Positions 45,016 through 54,040 of a stretch of 64,000 nucleotides of DNA are shown here, in pieces. The position numbers and the translations under genes were made by a program. How positions within the stretch are numbered: position 1 is the stretch's first letter; the number at the start of each line of letters is the position of its first letter. Location: the NCBI RefSeq assembly GCF_013371215.1, contig NZ_JABWMH010000001.1, positions 124,001 to 188,000 of the forward strand, given 5' to 3'. The stretch comes from Parasphingorhabdus flavimaris (lineage in GTDB: Bacteria; Pseudomonadota; Alphaproteobacteria; Sphingomonadales; Sphingomonadaceae). The notes below the pieces were generated by a model that ran no database searches, was not told the DNA's origin, and saw nothing but the letters and a program-made list of their open reading frames with translations.

Positions 45016-45642
45016 TTGTCTAATAGTATCGCCAAAACAAAGTTGATGGATCGCATCAAGTCGCGCGTCGAGCGGCGTCTCGGACCCTGGGGTGTTTTCT
45101 TCAAGGGGTTCCTGAAACACCCGGTGATGGTTGGATCGATCATGCCGTCTTCCGACATCACGATCAAAAAAATGCTCGAGCCCGTCAAGTGGGAGGAATG
45201 CGATCTGTTCGTCGAATATGGACCGGGGGTCGGTACATTCTGCCGTCCGGTGCTCGAGCGGATGAAGCCCGATGCGATGCTGATCGTGATTGATCTCAAT
45301 CCCGATTTCATCGATTATCTCGGCAAGGCGATCTGCGACAGCCGCTTTTACCCGATCCACGGCTCTGCCGCCGATGTGCAGCAGATCATCCGCGACCTTG
45401 GCCACGAAAAAGCCGATTATATCCTGTCCGGCCTGCCATTTTCGACATTGCCCGATCAGCTCGGCCCCAAAATTGCCAGCGAAACCCATGCGGCGCTCCG
45501 ACCGGGTGGCGCGTTTCTGGTCTATCAATTTGTCAAAAAGGCGCGTGCCTTCATGGAACCGCATTTTGACCATATCGACAATGGCTATTCGTTCTGGAAC
45601 GTGCTGCCCTGTCATCTGTTCTGGGGGTGGAAAGCCAAATAG
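45016..45642 (+). CDS. PmtA-like SAM-dependent methyltransferase
   Basis: The 208-residue protein has a class I methyltransferase core with FVEYGPGVGTFCRPVLERM (motif I), LIVIDLNPDFIDYL (motif II) and LSGLPFSTLPDQLG (post-I/IV). The N-terminal segment RRLGPWGVFFKGFLKHPVMVGSIMPSSDI is found in phospholipid N-methyltransferases (PmtA), which turn phosphatidylethanolamine into its methylated forms. A TTG at 45016 with GGAGGA five bases upstream is chosen; an ATG lies at 45046. The product of the lipid reaction cannot be proved here. Confidence 0.86.
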   Translation: MSNSIAKTKLMDRIKSRVERRLGPWGVFFKGFLKHPVMVGSIMPSSDITIKKMLEPVKWEECDLFVEYGPGVGTFCRPVLERMKPDAMLIVIDLNPDFIDYLGKAICDSRFYPIHGSAADVQQIIRDLGHEKADYILSGLPFSTLPDQLGPKIASETHAALRPGGAFLVYQFVKKARAFMEPHFDHIDNGYSFWNVLPCHLFWGWKAK

Positions 45643-45754
45643 CCATTGGTCGATGGCTGAATGTCGTTCGTCGAAGCCAATGGCCGGCGAGCCTCCATTT
45701 ACCTTCATGTCTGACAATATATTATCTGCATTTTGATTGAAGAGGATTATCCCG

Positions 45755-48664
45755 ATGTCCCGTTTGTCCCGCTCCCTGTTACTGGCTCTGTCCACCACCG
45801 CCTTGACGATAGCCGCTCCTGCGCTGGCAGAGCATCACAAGTCGCCCAAGCCGGCACCGGTGAGCGAACTGGTCGACGCGGTTGATATTCCCTATGAAGA
45901 ATTCACCCTCGACAACGGACTGAAGGTTCTTGTTCATACCGATCGCAAGGCTCCGGTGGTCGCGGTATCGATCTGGTATGGCGTCGGGTCAGCACACGAG
46001 CCAGAGGGCAAGACCGGCTATGCCCATCTGTTCGAACATATCATGTTCAACGGATCGGAAAATGCCCCGGGCGATTTTTTCGATCCGCTGCGGCAGATTG
46101 GCGCAACCGATCTCAACGGCACGACCTGGCTCGACCGGACCAATTATTTCCAGACCGTCCCGACCTCCGCGCTCGACGTCGCGCTGTTTCTTGAAAGCGA
46201 CCGGATGGGCCATCTGCTCGGCGCGGTGACGCAGGAGAAGCTCGACAACCAGATCGGTGTTGTATCGAATGAAAAGCGCCAGGGCGACAATCGTCCCTAT
46301 GGACTGGTCGGCTATCGCCAGACCGAATTGCTGTTTCCCGCGGACCATCCCTACGGGCATGACACGATCGGTTCGCTGGAAGATCTCGAAGCCGCGTCGC
46401 TCGACGACATGAAGCAATGGTTCACCGATCATTACGGGCCGAACAATTCGATCCTCGTGCTGGCCGGCGACATTGATGCCGCTACCGCAAAGGCAAAGGT
46501 CCAGAAGTGGTTTGGCGCGATTCCGAAGGGCAAGCCTATTCCGGAGCTCAGCCCGGAACTGCCGACGCTGGAGGCCCCGATCTACGAGGTGATGAAGGAC
46601 AAGGTCGCGACCACGCGCATCTATCGCAACTGGGTGGTGCCGGGTCTGAACGACCCCGACTATACGCCGCTTGATGTCGGCATGACCGTGCTCGGCGGTC
46701 TCGCCAGTTCGCGGCTCGACAATATCATGGTGCGCGAAGAGAAAAACGCGGTCTCGGTTACCGCTTATGTGCTTCCGTTCGTACATGGCAGCCTGGTGGA
46801 AATTACCGCTGACGTAAAGCCGGGTGAAGACGCCGACGCCGTCGCCAAGCGGCTCGATGAAATCATTGCCGACTTTATCGCCAACGGACCGACTCAGGAT
46901 GAAGTGCAGCGGGTCGCGACGCGCGATGCCGCGGCGCGGATCGCCGGTCTGGAACAGGTTGGCGGATTCAGCGGCAAGGCCGTGGCCCTGGCCCAGGGCG
47001 AACTCTATTCGGACGACCCCGAGCATTATAAGAAGGAACTCGGCCGACTGGCATCGACGACACCGGCAGCGGTCAAGGCGGCGATGCAGAAATGGCTGAC
47101 CCGTCCGGTGCTTGGCATCACGGTGGTCCCGGGCGAACGCGAAGAATATCAGGAAGTCGGCGCCGGCATCGGCGAGCGGACCGGCGTCCTGACTGCTCCT
47201 GCCTTTTATATGCAGAATGGCGAAGCCGGCACCGTGACGGCCCCGGACCGTTCGCAATTGCCTCCCGTGGGTGACATTCCCAACGTCGATTTCCCCGATG
47301 TCGAGACCGCGACCCTGTCCAACGGCATCAAGGTCTATTTTGCCCATCGTGACGCGGTGCCGATGACCCGTGTGACCCTGTCCTTCAATGCCGGGGCCAG
47401 CGCGGATTCTGCCGACAAGCTCGGGCTGCAGAATTTCGTGACTGCGATACTGGAAGAAGGTACCACAAGCCTGACATCGGTCGAAATTGCCGAACAGCAG
47501 GAACGGCTGGGAGCCAATATCAGCATCGGCGGTGGTCGCGACCGCACCGATGTCGACCTCAGCGCGGTCAATCCCAATCTCGATGCGTCGCTCGACCTGA
47601 TGGCGGACATTGTCAAAAATCCGGCGTTCAACGCCGATGATATCGAACGCATCCGGGTCCGGCAGCTGACCGCGATCGACCGCGAGGAAAGCGATCCCCT
47701 GAGCATCGCCAGCAACACATTGCCGCCGCTGATCTTCGGTTCCGAACATCCTTATGGCCGCGGCCTGTCCGGCAACGGCATCAAGGAAACCGTCTCGTCG
47801 ATCACCCGCGATGATCTGTCGGCCTTTCATGGGCAATGGATGCATCCGGCCAAGGCAACCATCTTTGCCGCGGGCAAGATTGACAAGCAGCAGCTGGTCG
47901 ACAAGCTCGAGATGCGCTTCGGCAAGTGGAAGGGCGAGGGCAAGGCCGCTCCGGCGAAAAATTTCGATGCCGCCATTCCGGACGGAGAGGGCAGAATCGT
48001 CGTCGTTCACCGTCCCAACTCACCGCAATCGATGATATTGGCCGGGCAGGTGCTCCCGTACAAGGGTTCGGACGATTTGCTGACGCTCAACGCAGCCAAC
48101 GAAATATTGGGCGGCAACTTCCTTTCGCGGATCAACATGGATCTGCGTGAAACCAAGGGCTGGAGCTACGGCACGCGCAACAGCGTCGTGCGCGGCGAAG
48201 ACCGCGTATTCTACACGATGCGCGCGCCGGTCCAGACCAACCAGACCGGCCCCGCTGTTGCCGCGATTGACGCACAGGTCCGCAGTTTCCTGGGTGACAA
48301 GGGTGTGACGGCAGCGGAACTGGAACGCACGGTCAACGGCAATGTCCGCGAATTGCCCGGCCAGTTCGAGCGTACTCCGAGCATATTGGGGCAGATGCAG
48401 GGCGACGTGATGCTCGGACGGCCCTCCAACTATGCCGAAACCGTCGCGGACAAATATAAGGCTCTGACCACAGAAGATGTGAACAAGGCGATGGCCGAAG
48501 CGGTCGACCCGGACAAATTCACCTGGGTCATCGTCGGCGATGTCGACAAGATCAAGGCCCAGCTGGATGCGCTTGATATGCCCGTCGAATATCGCGGCTA
48601 TGAAGCTAGTGACACTGCTGTTAATAGTGAGGGCAGTTCGGATGATTCGGCAGGCAATGATTAG
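45755..48664 (+). CDS. M16 family zinc metalloprotease, double-domain
   Basis: The 969-residue protein from the ATG at 45755 has a signal peptide (SLLLALSTTALTIAAPALA) and two M16 halves. The first half holds the inverted zinc motif HLFEH (GYAHLFEHIMFNGS, about residue 100) with the downstream glutamate in NQIGVVSNEKRQG; the second half (from about 500) lacks HxxEH and is the usual inactive partner. Such proteins (pitrilysin/PqqL-type) degrade peptides in the periplasm. AGAGGA lies before the start. A TTG 18 bases upstream is unlikely. Confidence 0.93.
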   Translation: MSRLSRSLLLALSTTALTIAAPALAEHHKSPKPAPVSELVDAVDIPYEEFTLDNGLKVLVHTDRKAPVVAVSIWYGVGSAHEPEGKTGYAHLFEHIMFNGSENAPGDFFDPLRQIGATDLNGTTWLDRTNYFQTVPTSALDVALFLESDRMGHLLGAVTQEKLDNQIGVVSNEKRQGDNRPYGLVGYRQTELLFPADHPYGHDTIGSLEDLEAASLDDMKQWFTDHYGPNNSILVLAGDIDAATAKAKVQKWFGAIPKGKPIPELSPELPTLEAPIYEVMKDKVATTRIYRNWVVPGLNDPDYTPLDVGMTVLGGLASSRLDNIMVREEKNAVSVTAYVLPFVHGSLVEITADVKPGEDADAVAKRLDEIIADFIANGPTQDEVQRVATRDAAARIAGLEQVGGFSGKAVALAQGELYSDDPEHYKKELGRLASTTPAAVKAAMQKWLTRPVLGITVVPGEREEYQEVGAGIGERTGVLTAPAFYMQNGEAGTVTAPDRSQLPPVGDIPNVDFPDVETATLSNGIKVYFAHRDAVPMTRVTLSFNAGASADSADKLGLQNFVTAILEEGTTSLTSVEIAEQQERLGANISIGGGRDRTDVDLSAVNPNLDASLDLMADIVKNPAFNADDIERIRVRQLTAIDREESDPLSIASNTLPPLIFGSEHPYGRGLSGNGIKETVSSITRDDLSAFHGQWMHPAKATIFAAGKIDKQQLVDKLEMRFGKWKGEGKAAPAKNFDAAIPDGEGRIVVVHRPNSPQSMILAGQVLPYKGSDDLLTLNAANEILGGNFLSRINMDLRETKGWSYGTRNSVVRGEDRVFYTMRAPVQTNQTGPAVAAIDAQVRSFLGDKGVTAAELERTVNGNVRELPGQFERTPSILGQMQGDVMLGRPSNYAETVADKYKALTTEDVNKAMAEAVDPDKFTWVIVGDVDKIKAQLDALDMPVEYRGYEASDTAVNSEGSSDDSAGND

Positions 48665-48715
48665 TGATCGGCCGTCTGGCACGAATTAGGGCTTTGACAT
48701 TAAAAGGAGAATGGA

Positions 48716-49012
48716 ATGTCTATTGATGGAACTTATGCTTGTGTGACGAAATCCCCGATGGGAGACCAGACGTCGGAATTCACCATCGTCACCGACGGTG
48801 ACACGTTCACCGGCAACAATGCCGGCGCAATGGGATCGATGGATGTCGAAAACGGCAAGGTCGACGGCAATCACATCACCTGGGAAATGAATATGACCGT
48901 TCCCATGCCAATGAAGCTTGAAGGCGATGCGATCATCACCGACGGCGAACTCGTCGGATCGGTAAAAGCGGGCGCTTTTGGTGAAATGGCGATGACCGGC
49001 ACCAAGAAATAA
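48716..49012 (+). CDS. Small beta-rich protein of unknown function
   Basis: I recognise no named family for this 98-residue protein. It has no signal peptide. The sequence is an alternating series of short strands with turns (SIDGTYACVTKSPMGDQTSEFTIVTDGD, FTGNNAGAMGSMDVENGKVDGNHITWEM, VGSVKAGAFGEMAMTG), suggesting a small beta-barrel such as a lipocalin-like fold. Methionine-rich strands face one side. AAAGGAG stands before the ATG at 48716. It is followed by a strong terminator and probably forms its own short transcript, 51 bases after the M16 gene. Confidence 0.75.
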   Translation: MSIDGTYACVTKSPMGDQTSEFTIVTDGDTFTGNNAGAMGSMDVENGKVDGNHITWEMNMTVPMPMKLEGDAIITDGELVGSVKAGAFGEMAMTGTKK

Positions 49013-49027
49013 TCGACCGGATATTTA

Positions 49028-49068
49028 AAAAAAGGGCCGCTACCTGATCAGGTAGCGGCCCTTTTTTT
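49028..49068. terminator. Bidirectional intrinsic terminator
   Basis: A perfect 14-bp stem GGGCCGCTACCTGA (49034-49047) / TCAGGTAGCGGCCC (49048-49061), with A-tract before and T-tract after. It lies between the plus-strand small protein gene and the minus-strand pal gene, and can end both transcripts. Confidence 0.92.
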
Positions 49069-49088
49069 GTCTCTGCTGTCAGGCCGGT

Positions 49089-49598
49089 CTAGCGAACAAC
49101 AATACTCACCGCGCGGCGGTTCTGTGCCCAGGCGCTTTCGTTCGAGCCCAGAGCTTTCGGCCGTTCCTTGCCATAGCTAACCGTGGTCATCCGCGACGGG
49201 CTGACCCCGAGCGAAGCGAGGTAGTTTTTCGCGGCATTGGCACGGCGTTCGCCGAGCGCAAGATTATAGTCGCGGGTACCGCGTTCGTCGGCATGGCCTT
49301 CGATCGTGATCCGCGCGTTGGGATTGCGCGCCAGCCACTGGGCCTGACTCTGCAAAATCGCCTGATCGCGCTGATCGACATTGAACTTGTCTGTATCGAA
49401 CAGGATTCGGTCGGACATCGTGTTGGCCAGAAAATCACCCTGCGAACCGGCAGCATAGCCGGGCCCCTGGTCGACAGGTTGAGTCGGCGTATAGGTGTCC
49501 ACCGGCGCCGGAGGCAGTACTTCCGGCGCTTTCTTGGCACAACCGGCCAATACCAGAGTGGCGGTAATCAGGAGGGGGGTCGCATATTTTATCATCAT
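49089..49598 (-). CDS. pal: Peptidoglycan-associated lipoprotein
   Basis: The 169-residue protein starts with a lipoprotein signal (LVLAGC; Cys 20) and ends with the OmpA-like domain with TIEGHADERGTRDYNLALGERRANAAKNYL, in which the peptidoglycan-binding Asp and Arg are present. GGAG stands before the ATG at 49598. It is the last gene of the Tol-Pal cluster and tethers the outer membrane to peptidoglycan. Confidence 0.97.
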   Translation of the reverse strand: MMIKYATPLLITATLVLAGCAKKAPEVLPPAPVDTYTPTQPVDQGPGYAAGSQGDFLANTMSDRILFDTDKFNVDQRDQAILQSQAQWLARNPNARITIEGHADERGTRDYNLALGERRANAAKNYLASLGVSPSRMTTVSYGKERPKALGSNESAWAQNRRAVSIVVR

Positions 49599-49667
49599 AT
49601 TGCTCCTATCAAGTTTAGCCCTTGGGGCAGTTATAGCCATTTTCCAGTGACTTGTCGCGTTTCTAAT

Positions 49668-51008
49668 TTATGGCAGCAAAGGTCCCCAGGCCGGATCCGA
49701 ACCATTGACCGGGGTTGGCAATTCCCGTTCATTCCTGCCCGTCAGGTCGACTTGCCAGATGCCGGTGCCACCGCTTCCCCGGGTCGTGCGGAAAAACTGG
49801 ATCACGCGCCCGTTCGGTGCCCATGTCGGTGCTTCGTCCTGCCAGCTATTGGTCAGCAGGCGCTCGCCGCCGCCGCTTGGCGTCATGACGCCGATACGAA
49901 AATTGCCGGCGATTTTGGTGAAGGCGATCAGGTCGCCGCGCGGGCTCCATTCCGGGGTTGCAAAACGACCGCCACCAAAGCTGATCCGGTGTTCGTTGCC
50001 GCCGTTGGAGTCCATCACATATAGTTGCTGGCTGCCCGAACGGTCACTTTCGAACACAATCCGTCCGCCATCGGGCGAGAAGCTGCCACCGATATCGATG
50101 CCGGGAGAGAAGGTCAGCCGTTGCGGATTGGCGCCGCCGGATGTCGATACTTTATAGATATCGGTATTGCCGGCAATCGCCATGGAATAGAGAATCCATT
50201 TGCCGTCCGGAGACCAGCGCGGCGCGAAGGTCGGGTTGGTACTCTGGGTGATCAGGCGCTGCTGGCCGGTCCCGATATCATAGATGTAGATCCGCGGGTT
50301 GCCGTCGAGAAAGCTCAGATAGACGATGCTCTTATAGTCCGGCGAGAAGCGCGGTGTCAGCGCGGTGGCCTGACCATTGGTAATGAACCGGTGATTGGCG
50401 CCGTCGCTGTCCATGATAGCAAGCCGCTTGGTCCGGTTACCCTTTGGACCGGTTTCGGCGATATAGGCGATGCGGCTGTCGAAAAACGGCGATTCACCGC
50501 TCAGCCGGGAATAGATGGCGTCGGCGCATTTATGCGCGGCCCGCCGCCAATCCCGCGGTTCGACGACAAACCCGTTCCGGGTAAGTTCGGTTTCCAGCGC
50601 GACATCATAGAGATAGCAGCCGACGGTCAATTTGCCGTCGGGATTGGCTTTGACGAAACCCTGGATCAATGCCGAGGCATTGGTGCCGCTCCAATAGGGG
50701 AATTGCGGCGCGGTCACTTCGGAAAAGCTGATTCCGCGCACCTGATTGCGTCCCACCGGCTTGAACAATCCGCTGGACCGCAGGTCGGTGACGATAACAT
50801 CGCTGATCTTTCCGCCCAGTTCGCTGGTGTTGCCAGCCGGAGTGTCGATATTCTGCTGTGTCGGCAAGCCTGGCACCGCGATCACCAGCTCCTCCGCTCC
50901 GCTATTGTCGACGTCGACCGTCAACTGCGCGTGGGCGGTTGCCGTGAGTCCGACGCTGGCGATGACAGCAAGGATCAATGATCGAATATAGAGGGCGGGC
51001 GATTGCAT
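49668..51008 (-). CDS. tolB: Tol-Pal system beta-propeller protein TolB
   Basis: The 446-residue protein has a signal peptide (LAVIASVGLTATAHA), an N-terminal alpha/beta domain (about 30-160) and six beta-propeller repeats, each with a D-G-x-x-I/L-Y/F-x-S-x-x-x-G-N-x-D/E-type core such as WSPDGKWILYSMAIAGNTDIY. It binds Pal and OmpA-like partners in the periplasm. AGGAGA precedes the ATG at 51008. The tail of tolA is 10 bases upstream. Confidence 0.97.
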   Translation of the reverse strand: MQSPALYIRSLILAVIASVGLTATAHAQLTVDVDNSGAEELVIAVPGLPTQQNIDTPAGNTSELGGKISDVIVTDLRSSGLFKPVGRNQVRGISFSEVTAPQFPYWSGTNASALIQGFVKANPDGKLTVGCYLYDVALETELTRNGFVVEPRDWRRAAHKCADAIYSRLSGESPFFDSRIAYIAETGPKGNRTKRLAIMDSDGANHRFITNGQATALTPRFSPDYKSIVYLSFLDGNPRIYIYDIGTGQQRLITQSTNPTFAPRWSPDGKWILYSMAIAGNTDIYKVSTSGGANPQRLTFSPGIDIGGSFSPDGGRIVFESDRSGSQQLYVMDSNGGNEHRISFGGGRFATPEWSPRGDLIAFTKIAGNFRIGVMTPSGGGERLLTNSWQDEAPTWAPNGRVIQFFRTTRGSGGTGIWQVDLTGRNERELPTPVNGSDPAWGPLLP

Positions 51009-51018
51009 ATATGGTCTC

Positions 51019-51849
51019 CTAGACGCCAAGATAGAGGACAGGTTCGATAACCTTCCATTCGTCATAATATTTTTCCGGGAATGTCGTGAACGGCGCGGCA
51101 AGCTGGACCGCGGCAATGGCCCGTTCCTGATGGATGTCGACCTGCGACCGGTTGCTCGGGGTGATGCCGGTGGTGGTCGCGGTCGGCGTGCCGACGATCC
51201 GGCCATTGCTGTCCAGCCGCGCGGTAACCTTGGTGCGCAAAAGTTCGGCATCCGCGCCCGACGGAGGACGCCATTTCTGCTTGATCAGCCGGTACAGCTC
51301 GCGTTCGAGCGAGGCGACCGCGGCGGGCGAGGCTTTTTCCGCCGCAATATTCTGGTTGCGACTGACAGAGGAAGCGTCGGTCACCCCTTTAAGGAAATCA
51401 TCCCCCAGTCGCGATCCCCGTGGCTTGGCTGCGGGCTTCGGTTCGGCCTTGGGAGCCGGCTTCGCGGCTGGTTTCGCCGCCGGTTTGGGATCGGACCTGG
51501 CGGTGCTGCTGGACGGTTTGTCCGGGCGTCGGCGTGGCTCGCGGGATGTGGGGGCTGGTGCCGGTTTCGGCCGGGCTTCGGCTTTTGGCGGTTCCGGCAA
51601 TGGTTCCGGCGTCACAAAGCTGCTCTCTTCGGGCGCGCCGAGTTCCGGCGCGACGCTGGTCGCCGGGGTGATTTTTGCAGGATCGGGAGCAGCGCTTTCT
51701 AGGCCGACTTCGTCGGCAATCATCACCTCGATCGGCTTGTTGCGAAACGCGTCATTGGTCGAGCTGAGGACGCTCAGCGACAACACGCCAAACAGCGCGA
51801 CGTGACCGGCAGCAGCTATTCCCAAGCCAATTTTCTCAGCACGTTCCAT
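51019..51849 (-). CDS. tolA: TolA-type energy transducer
   Basis: The 276-residue protein has an N-terminal membrane helix (about 8-28, ending ahead of NDAFRNKPIEVM), a proline/alanine/lysine-rich stalk (about 80-145) and a C-terminal domain (about 170-276). The stalk is shorter than in E. coli TolA but the synteny with tolQR and tolB fixes the identity. TolA couples the proton-motive force to TolB/Pal and the outer membrane in cell division. Confidence 0.93.
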   Translation of the reverse strand: MERAEKIGLGIAAAGHVALFGVLSLSVLSSTNDAFRNKPIEVMIADEVGLESAAPDPAKITPATSVAPELGAPEESSFVTPEPLPEPPKAEARPKPAPAPTSREPRRRPDKPSSSTARSDPKPAAKPAAKPAPKAEPKPAAKPRGSRLGDDFLKGVTDASSVSRNQNIAAEKASPAAVASLERELYRLIKQKWRPPSGADAELLRTKVTARLDSNGRIVGTPTATTTGITPSNRSQVDIHQERAIAAVQLAAPFTTFPEKYYDEWKVIEPVLYLGV

Positions 51850-51864
51850 ATCAGCGGTCCACCA

Positions 51865-52317
51865 TTAAGGTGTCTCGGATGAACCTGTTGTGACCAGCGA
51901 AACCCGGCTCAGCCCAGCCCGGTTGAGTTCGCCCATCACGCCCATGATCAAGCCGTAATCGAGCGTCTTGTCGCCGCGCAGCATGATCTGGCGCGGGTCT
52001 TCCGGGTCCTGTTCGGCGGCGATATCCCGCAATCTGCTTTCGAGAGCGCCCCGGCTGAGTTCTTCGTCATCGACAAAGACGCGGCCCTCGGTATCGATTG
52101 AAATCTGGACCGGCTCCTGTTCCTGCTCGAGCGCATTGGCGCGGCTTTCCGGCAGGTCGACGGGCACGCCGGTCACCAGCAGCGGCGCCGTCACCATGAA
52201 GATGATCAGCAGCACCAGCATCACATCCACGAACGGCGTGACGTTGATCTCGGCCATCGGTGCGCGGCCCCGGCTGCCGCCGCGCCTGCCAATTCCGGAT
52301 CCCATGTTCATGCCCAT
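51865..52317 (-). CDS. tolR: TolR (ExbD/TolR family)
   Basis: The 150-residue protein has a glycine-rich N-terminus, one transmembrane helix at about 29-50 (VDVMLVLLIIFMVTAPLL) with the conserved aspartate in VTPFVDVML, and a periplasmic domain. It forms the proton-conducting complex with TolQ and is translated immediately after it. Confidence 0.96.
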   Translation of the reverse strand: MGMNMGSGIGRRGGSRGRAPMAEINVTPFVDVMLVLLIIFMVTAPLLVTGVPVDLPESRANALEQEQEPVQISIDTEGRVFVDDEELSRGALESRLRDIAAEQDPEDPRQIMLRGDKTLDYGLIMGVMGELNRAGLSRVSLVTTGSSETP

Positions 52318-52319
52318 GC

Positions 52320-53018
52320 TCAGTTCCCGATTTCCAGCTCGCGGCTCAGCGTGGCGTGGAAACCGTCGGCAAAGCGGCCCATCCGGGCTTCCAGCTTGTT
52401 GAGGCGGTGGGAGAAGCGGTTATAGGCGATAACCGCGGGGATCGCGGCAAACAGTCCGATTGCCGTCGCGAACAGGGCCTCGGCAATGCCGGGGGCAACC
52501 ACCGCGAGCGAGCTGTTCTGTTCTGCGGCAATCGCCGAGAAACTCCGCATGATGCCCCAGACCGTGCCGAACAGACCGACAAACGGGGCGACACTGCCGA
52601 CGGTTGCAAGGAAATTGAGCCGGTCGGCAATGCGATCCACTTCGTGTGCAATTGTCGCGTTCATTGCAGTGGCCAGCCGCTGCCTGGTGCCTTCGCGGTC
52701 GACGGGGCCCTTTGCGGTCGAACGGCGCCATTCCTTGACTCCGGCGGCCAGTACCTTGGCGCTGGGCAGGTTGGACTGGCCATGTTCATCAAAAAACTTG
52801 TCGATATTCTCGGTCTTGGAAAACGCCCGTTCGAACCGGTCGGATTTGCGCGTGATCTGCGCGATGTTCATGCCAAAGCTGACGATGATCGTCCATGTCC
52901 AGATGCTGGCCAGCAGCAGCCCGATCATCACCGTCTTGACGACGATATCGGCTTCCATGAACAACATGAATGGAGAGAAGCTGCCAGTAGTCGCTCCGAC
53001 GGAAAGTTGGTCTAGCAA
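52320..53018 (-). CDS. tolQ: TolQ (MotA/ExbB family)
   Basis: The 232-residue protein has three transmembrane helices (about 20-42, 138-160 and 174-196), with LNFLATVGSVAPFVGLFGTVWGIM as the family core. The start is a TTG at 53018 with AAGGA upstream. It is the first of the tol genes after ybgC, which ends 14 bases earlier. Confidence 0.96.
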   Translation of the reverse strand: MLDQLSVGATTGSFSPFMLFMEADIVVKTVMIGLLLASIWTWTIIVSFGMNIAQITRKSDRFERAFSKTENIDKFFDEHGQSNLPSAKVLAAGVKEWRRSTAKGPVDREGTRQRLATAMNATIAHEVDRIADRLNFLATVGSVAPFVGLFGTVWGIMRSFSAIAAEQNSSLAVVAPGIAEALFATAIGLFAAIPAVIAYNRFSHRLNKLEARMGRFADGFHATLSRELEIGN

Positions 53019-53031
53019 GATTTGATATCCT

Positions 53032-53496
53032 TCATTTCGTATCAGTCTGGTCCATGACGCTGGCGAATGCCTTTGTCCACGCTTTCGGTTGCCGCCTCGG
53101 GCGTCCGGCAGGAGTAAGAAACGCTGCGTGAACAGAGGCTGACGTAATCTGGTCCGCGCCGCGCATGATCTTCTGCTCGATGATCACGCTGGCGGCGCGC
53201 AAGGTTTCGACCGTGCTGATGACCACCAGGTCATCGTCAAGCTTGGCCGGGGACAGATATTTCATCGTCAGGTCGACGACGGCGTAGACGCCTTCACCGC
53301 TATCAAAGGCTGCATTCTGGTCCATATCGAGCTGGCGCAGCATGTCCGAACGGGCGCGCTCCATATAGCGCAGATAATTGGCATGATAGACGATACCGGA
53401 AAAGTCGGTGTCCTCGAAATAGACGCGGCAGGCGAAATAATGCTTCCCGTCGACAAAGCGTCCGTCATGCGGCTTGATATCGGCGGGGATTTCCAT
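53032..53496 (-). CDS. ybgC: Tol-Pal-associated acyl-CoA thioesterase YbgC
   Basis: The 154-residue hot-dog protein shows the YbgC catalytic pattern with the aspartate in RVYFEDTDFSGIVYHANYLRYMERAR and a C-terminal MDLxMKYLSPAKLDDDLVV-like strand. It leads the tol-pal cluster in the usual order. It hydrolyses short acyl-CoA or acyl-ACP esters and may link phospholipid synthesis with the Tol machine. Confidence 0.96.
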   Translation of the reverse strand: MEIPADIKPHDGRFVDGKHYFACRVYFEDTDFSGIVYHANYLRYMERARSDMLRQLDMDQNAAFDSGEGVYAVVDLTMKYLSPAKLDDDLVVISTVETLRAASVIIEQKIMRGADQITSASVHAAFLTPAGRPRRQPKAWTKAFASVMDQTDTK

Positions 53497-53690
53497 GGAC
53501 CTTACATTAGAGCGATGTAAGGCAGCGGGAAAGAGCGAAAAGCGTAGCGACGGTTCACTGGGCGCAAATATGACTCGATTGAACCGGCGTGGCCCTTAGC
53601 GGTCCTGATATCAGGTTTCAGGCCCTGGCTTTTCGGGAACTCGTGCAACGGTTTCGAGTATCCACTTGAGCATGCCGGACACAGCTTCAA

Positions 53691-54038
53691 TCAGCGCGCG
53701 CAGCCAATGCACAATGCCGCCGCCGGATCGATTTCCAGGCGGCGAAAGGCAATCGGCTCCCCGCATTCCGCGCACCAGCCATATTCGCCCTGCTCGATCC
53801 GTTTCAAAGCCATTTCAATCCGGGCGATATCACTTGTCCGCCGCCGGGCTTCGGCCTGGGCCATTTCCTGCTGCTGCATTGCGTCCATGCGGGAAAGCCG
53901 GCCGACGCTTTGCTGGTCCAGCTCAACCGTCGTGCGCCAGCTTGCCGCTTCCAGATCGAGCGCCTTCAGCTCCGCCTGCTTCTCGATCAGGCTGGCGTGC
54001 AGCGCTTTGATTTGCTCCGGTGAAAGGTCCTCCGCCAC
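53691..54038 (-). CDS. TraR/DksA family zinc finger protein
   Basis: The 115-residue protein has a coiled-coil N-terminal part (about 5-75) and a C-terminal zinc finger CAECGEPI...CIGCAR. It is shorter than E. coli DksA and belongs to the TraR/DksA group of secondary-channel RNA polymerase regulators. It lies 3 bases downstream of the M20 gene and may share its transcript. Confidence 0.9.
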   Translation of the reverse strand: MAEDLSPEQIKALHASLIEKQAELKALDLEAASWRTTVELDQQSVGRLSRMDAMQQQEMAQAEARRRTSDIARIEMALKRIEQGEYGWCAECGEPIAFRRLEIDPAAALCIGCAR

Positions 54039-54040
54039 GA

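Noticed and set aside
45989-48010. 673-codon open frame opposite the M16 protease
   Set aside because: Shadow frame; no motif, no ribosome binding site, and the sense strand is a well-matched protein.
53502-53690. 62-codon frame between ybgC and the DksA-like gene
   Set aside because: No motif and composition unlike the neighbouring genes; the segment mainly holds a 7-bp inverted repeat at 53501-53521.
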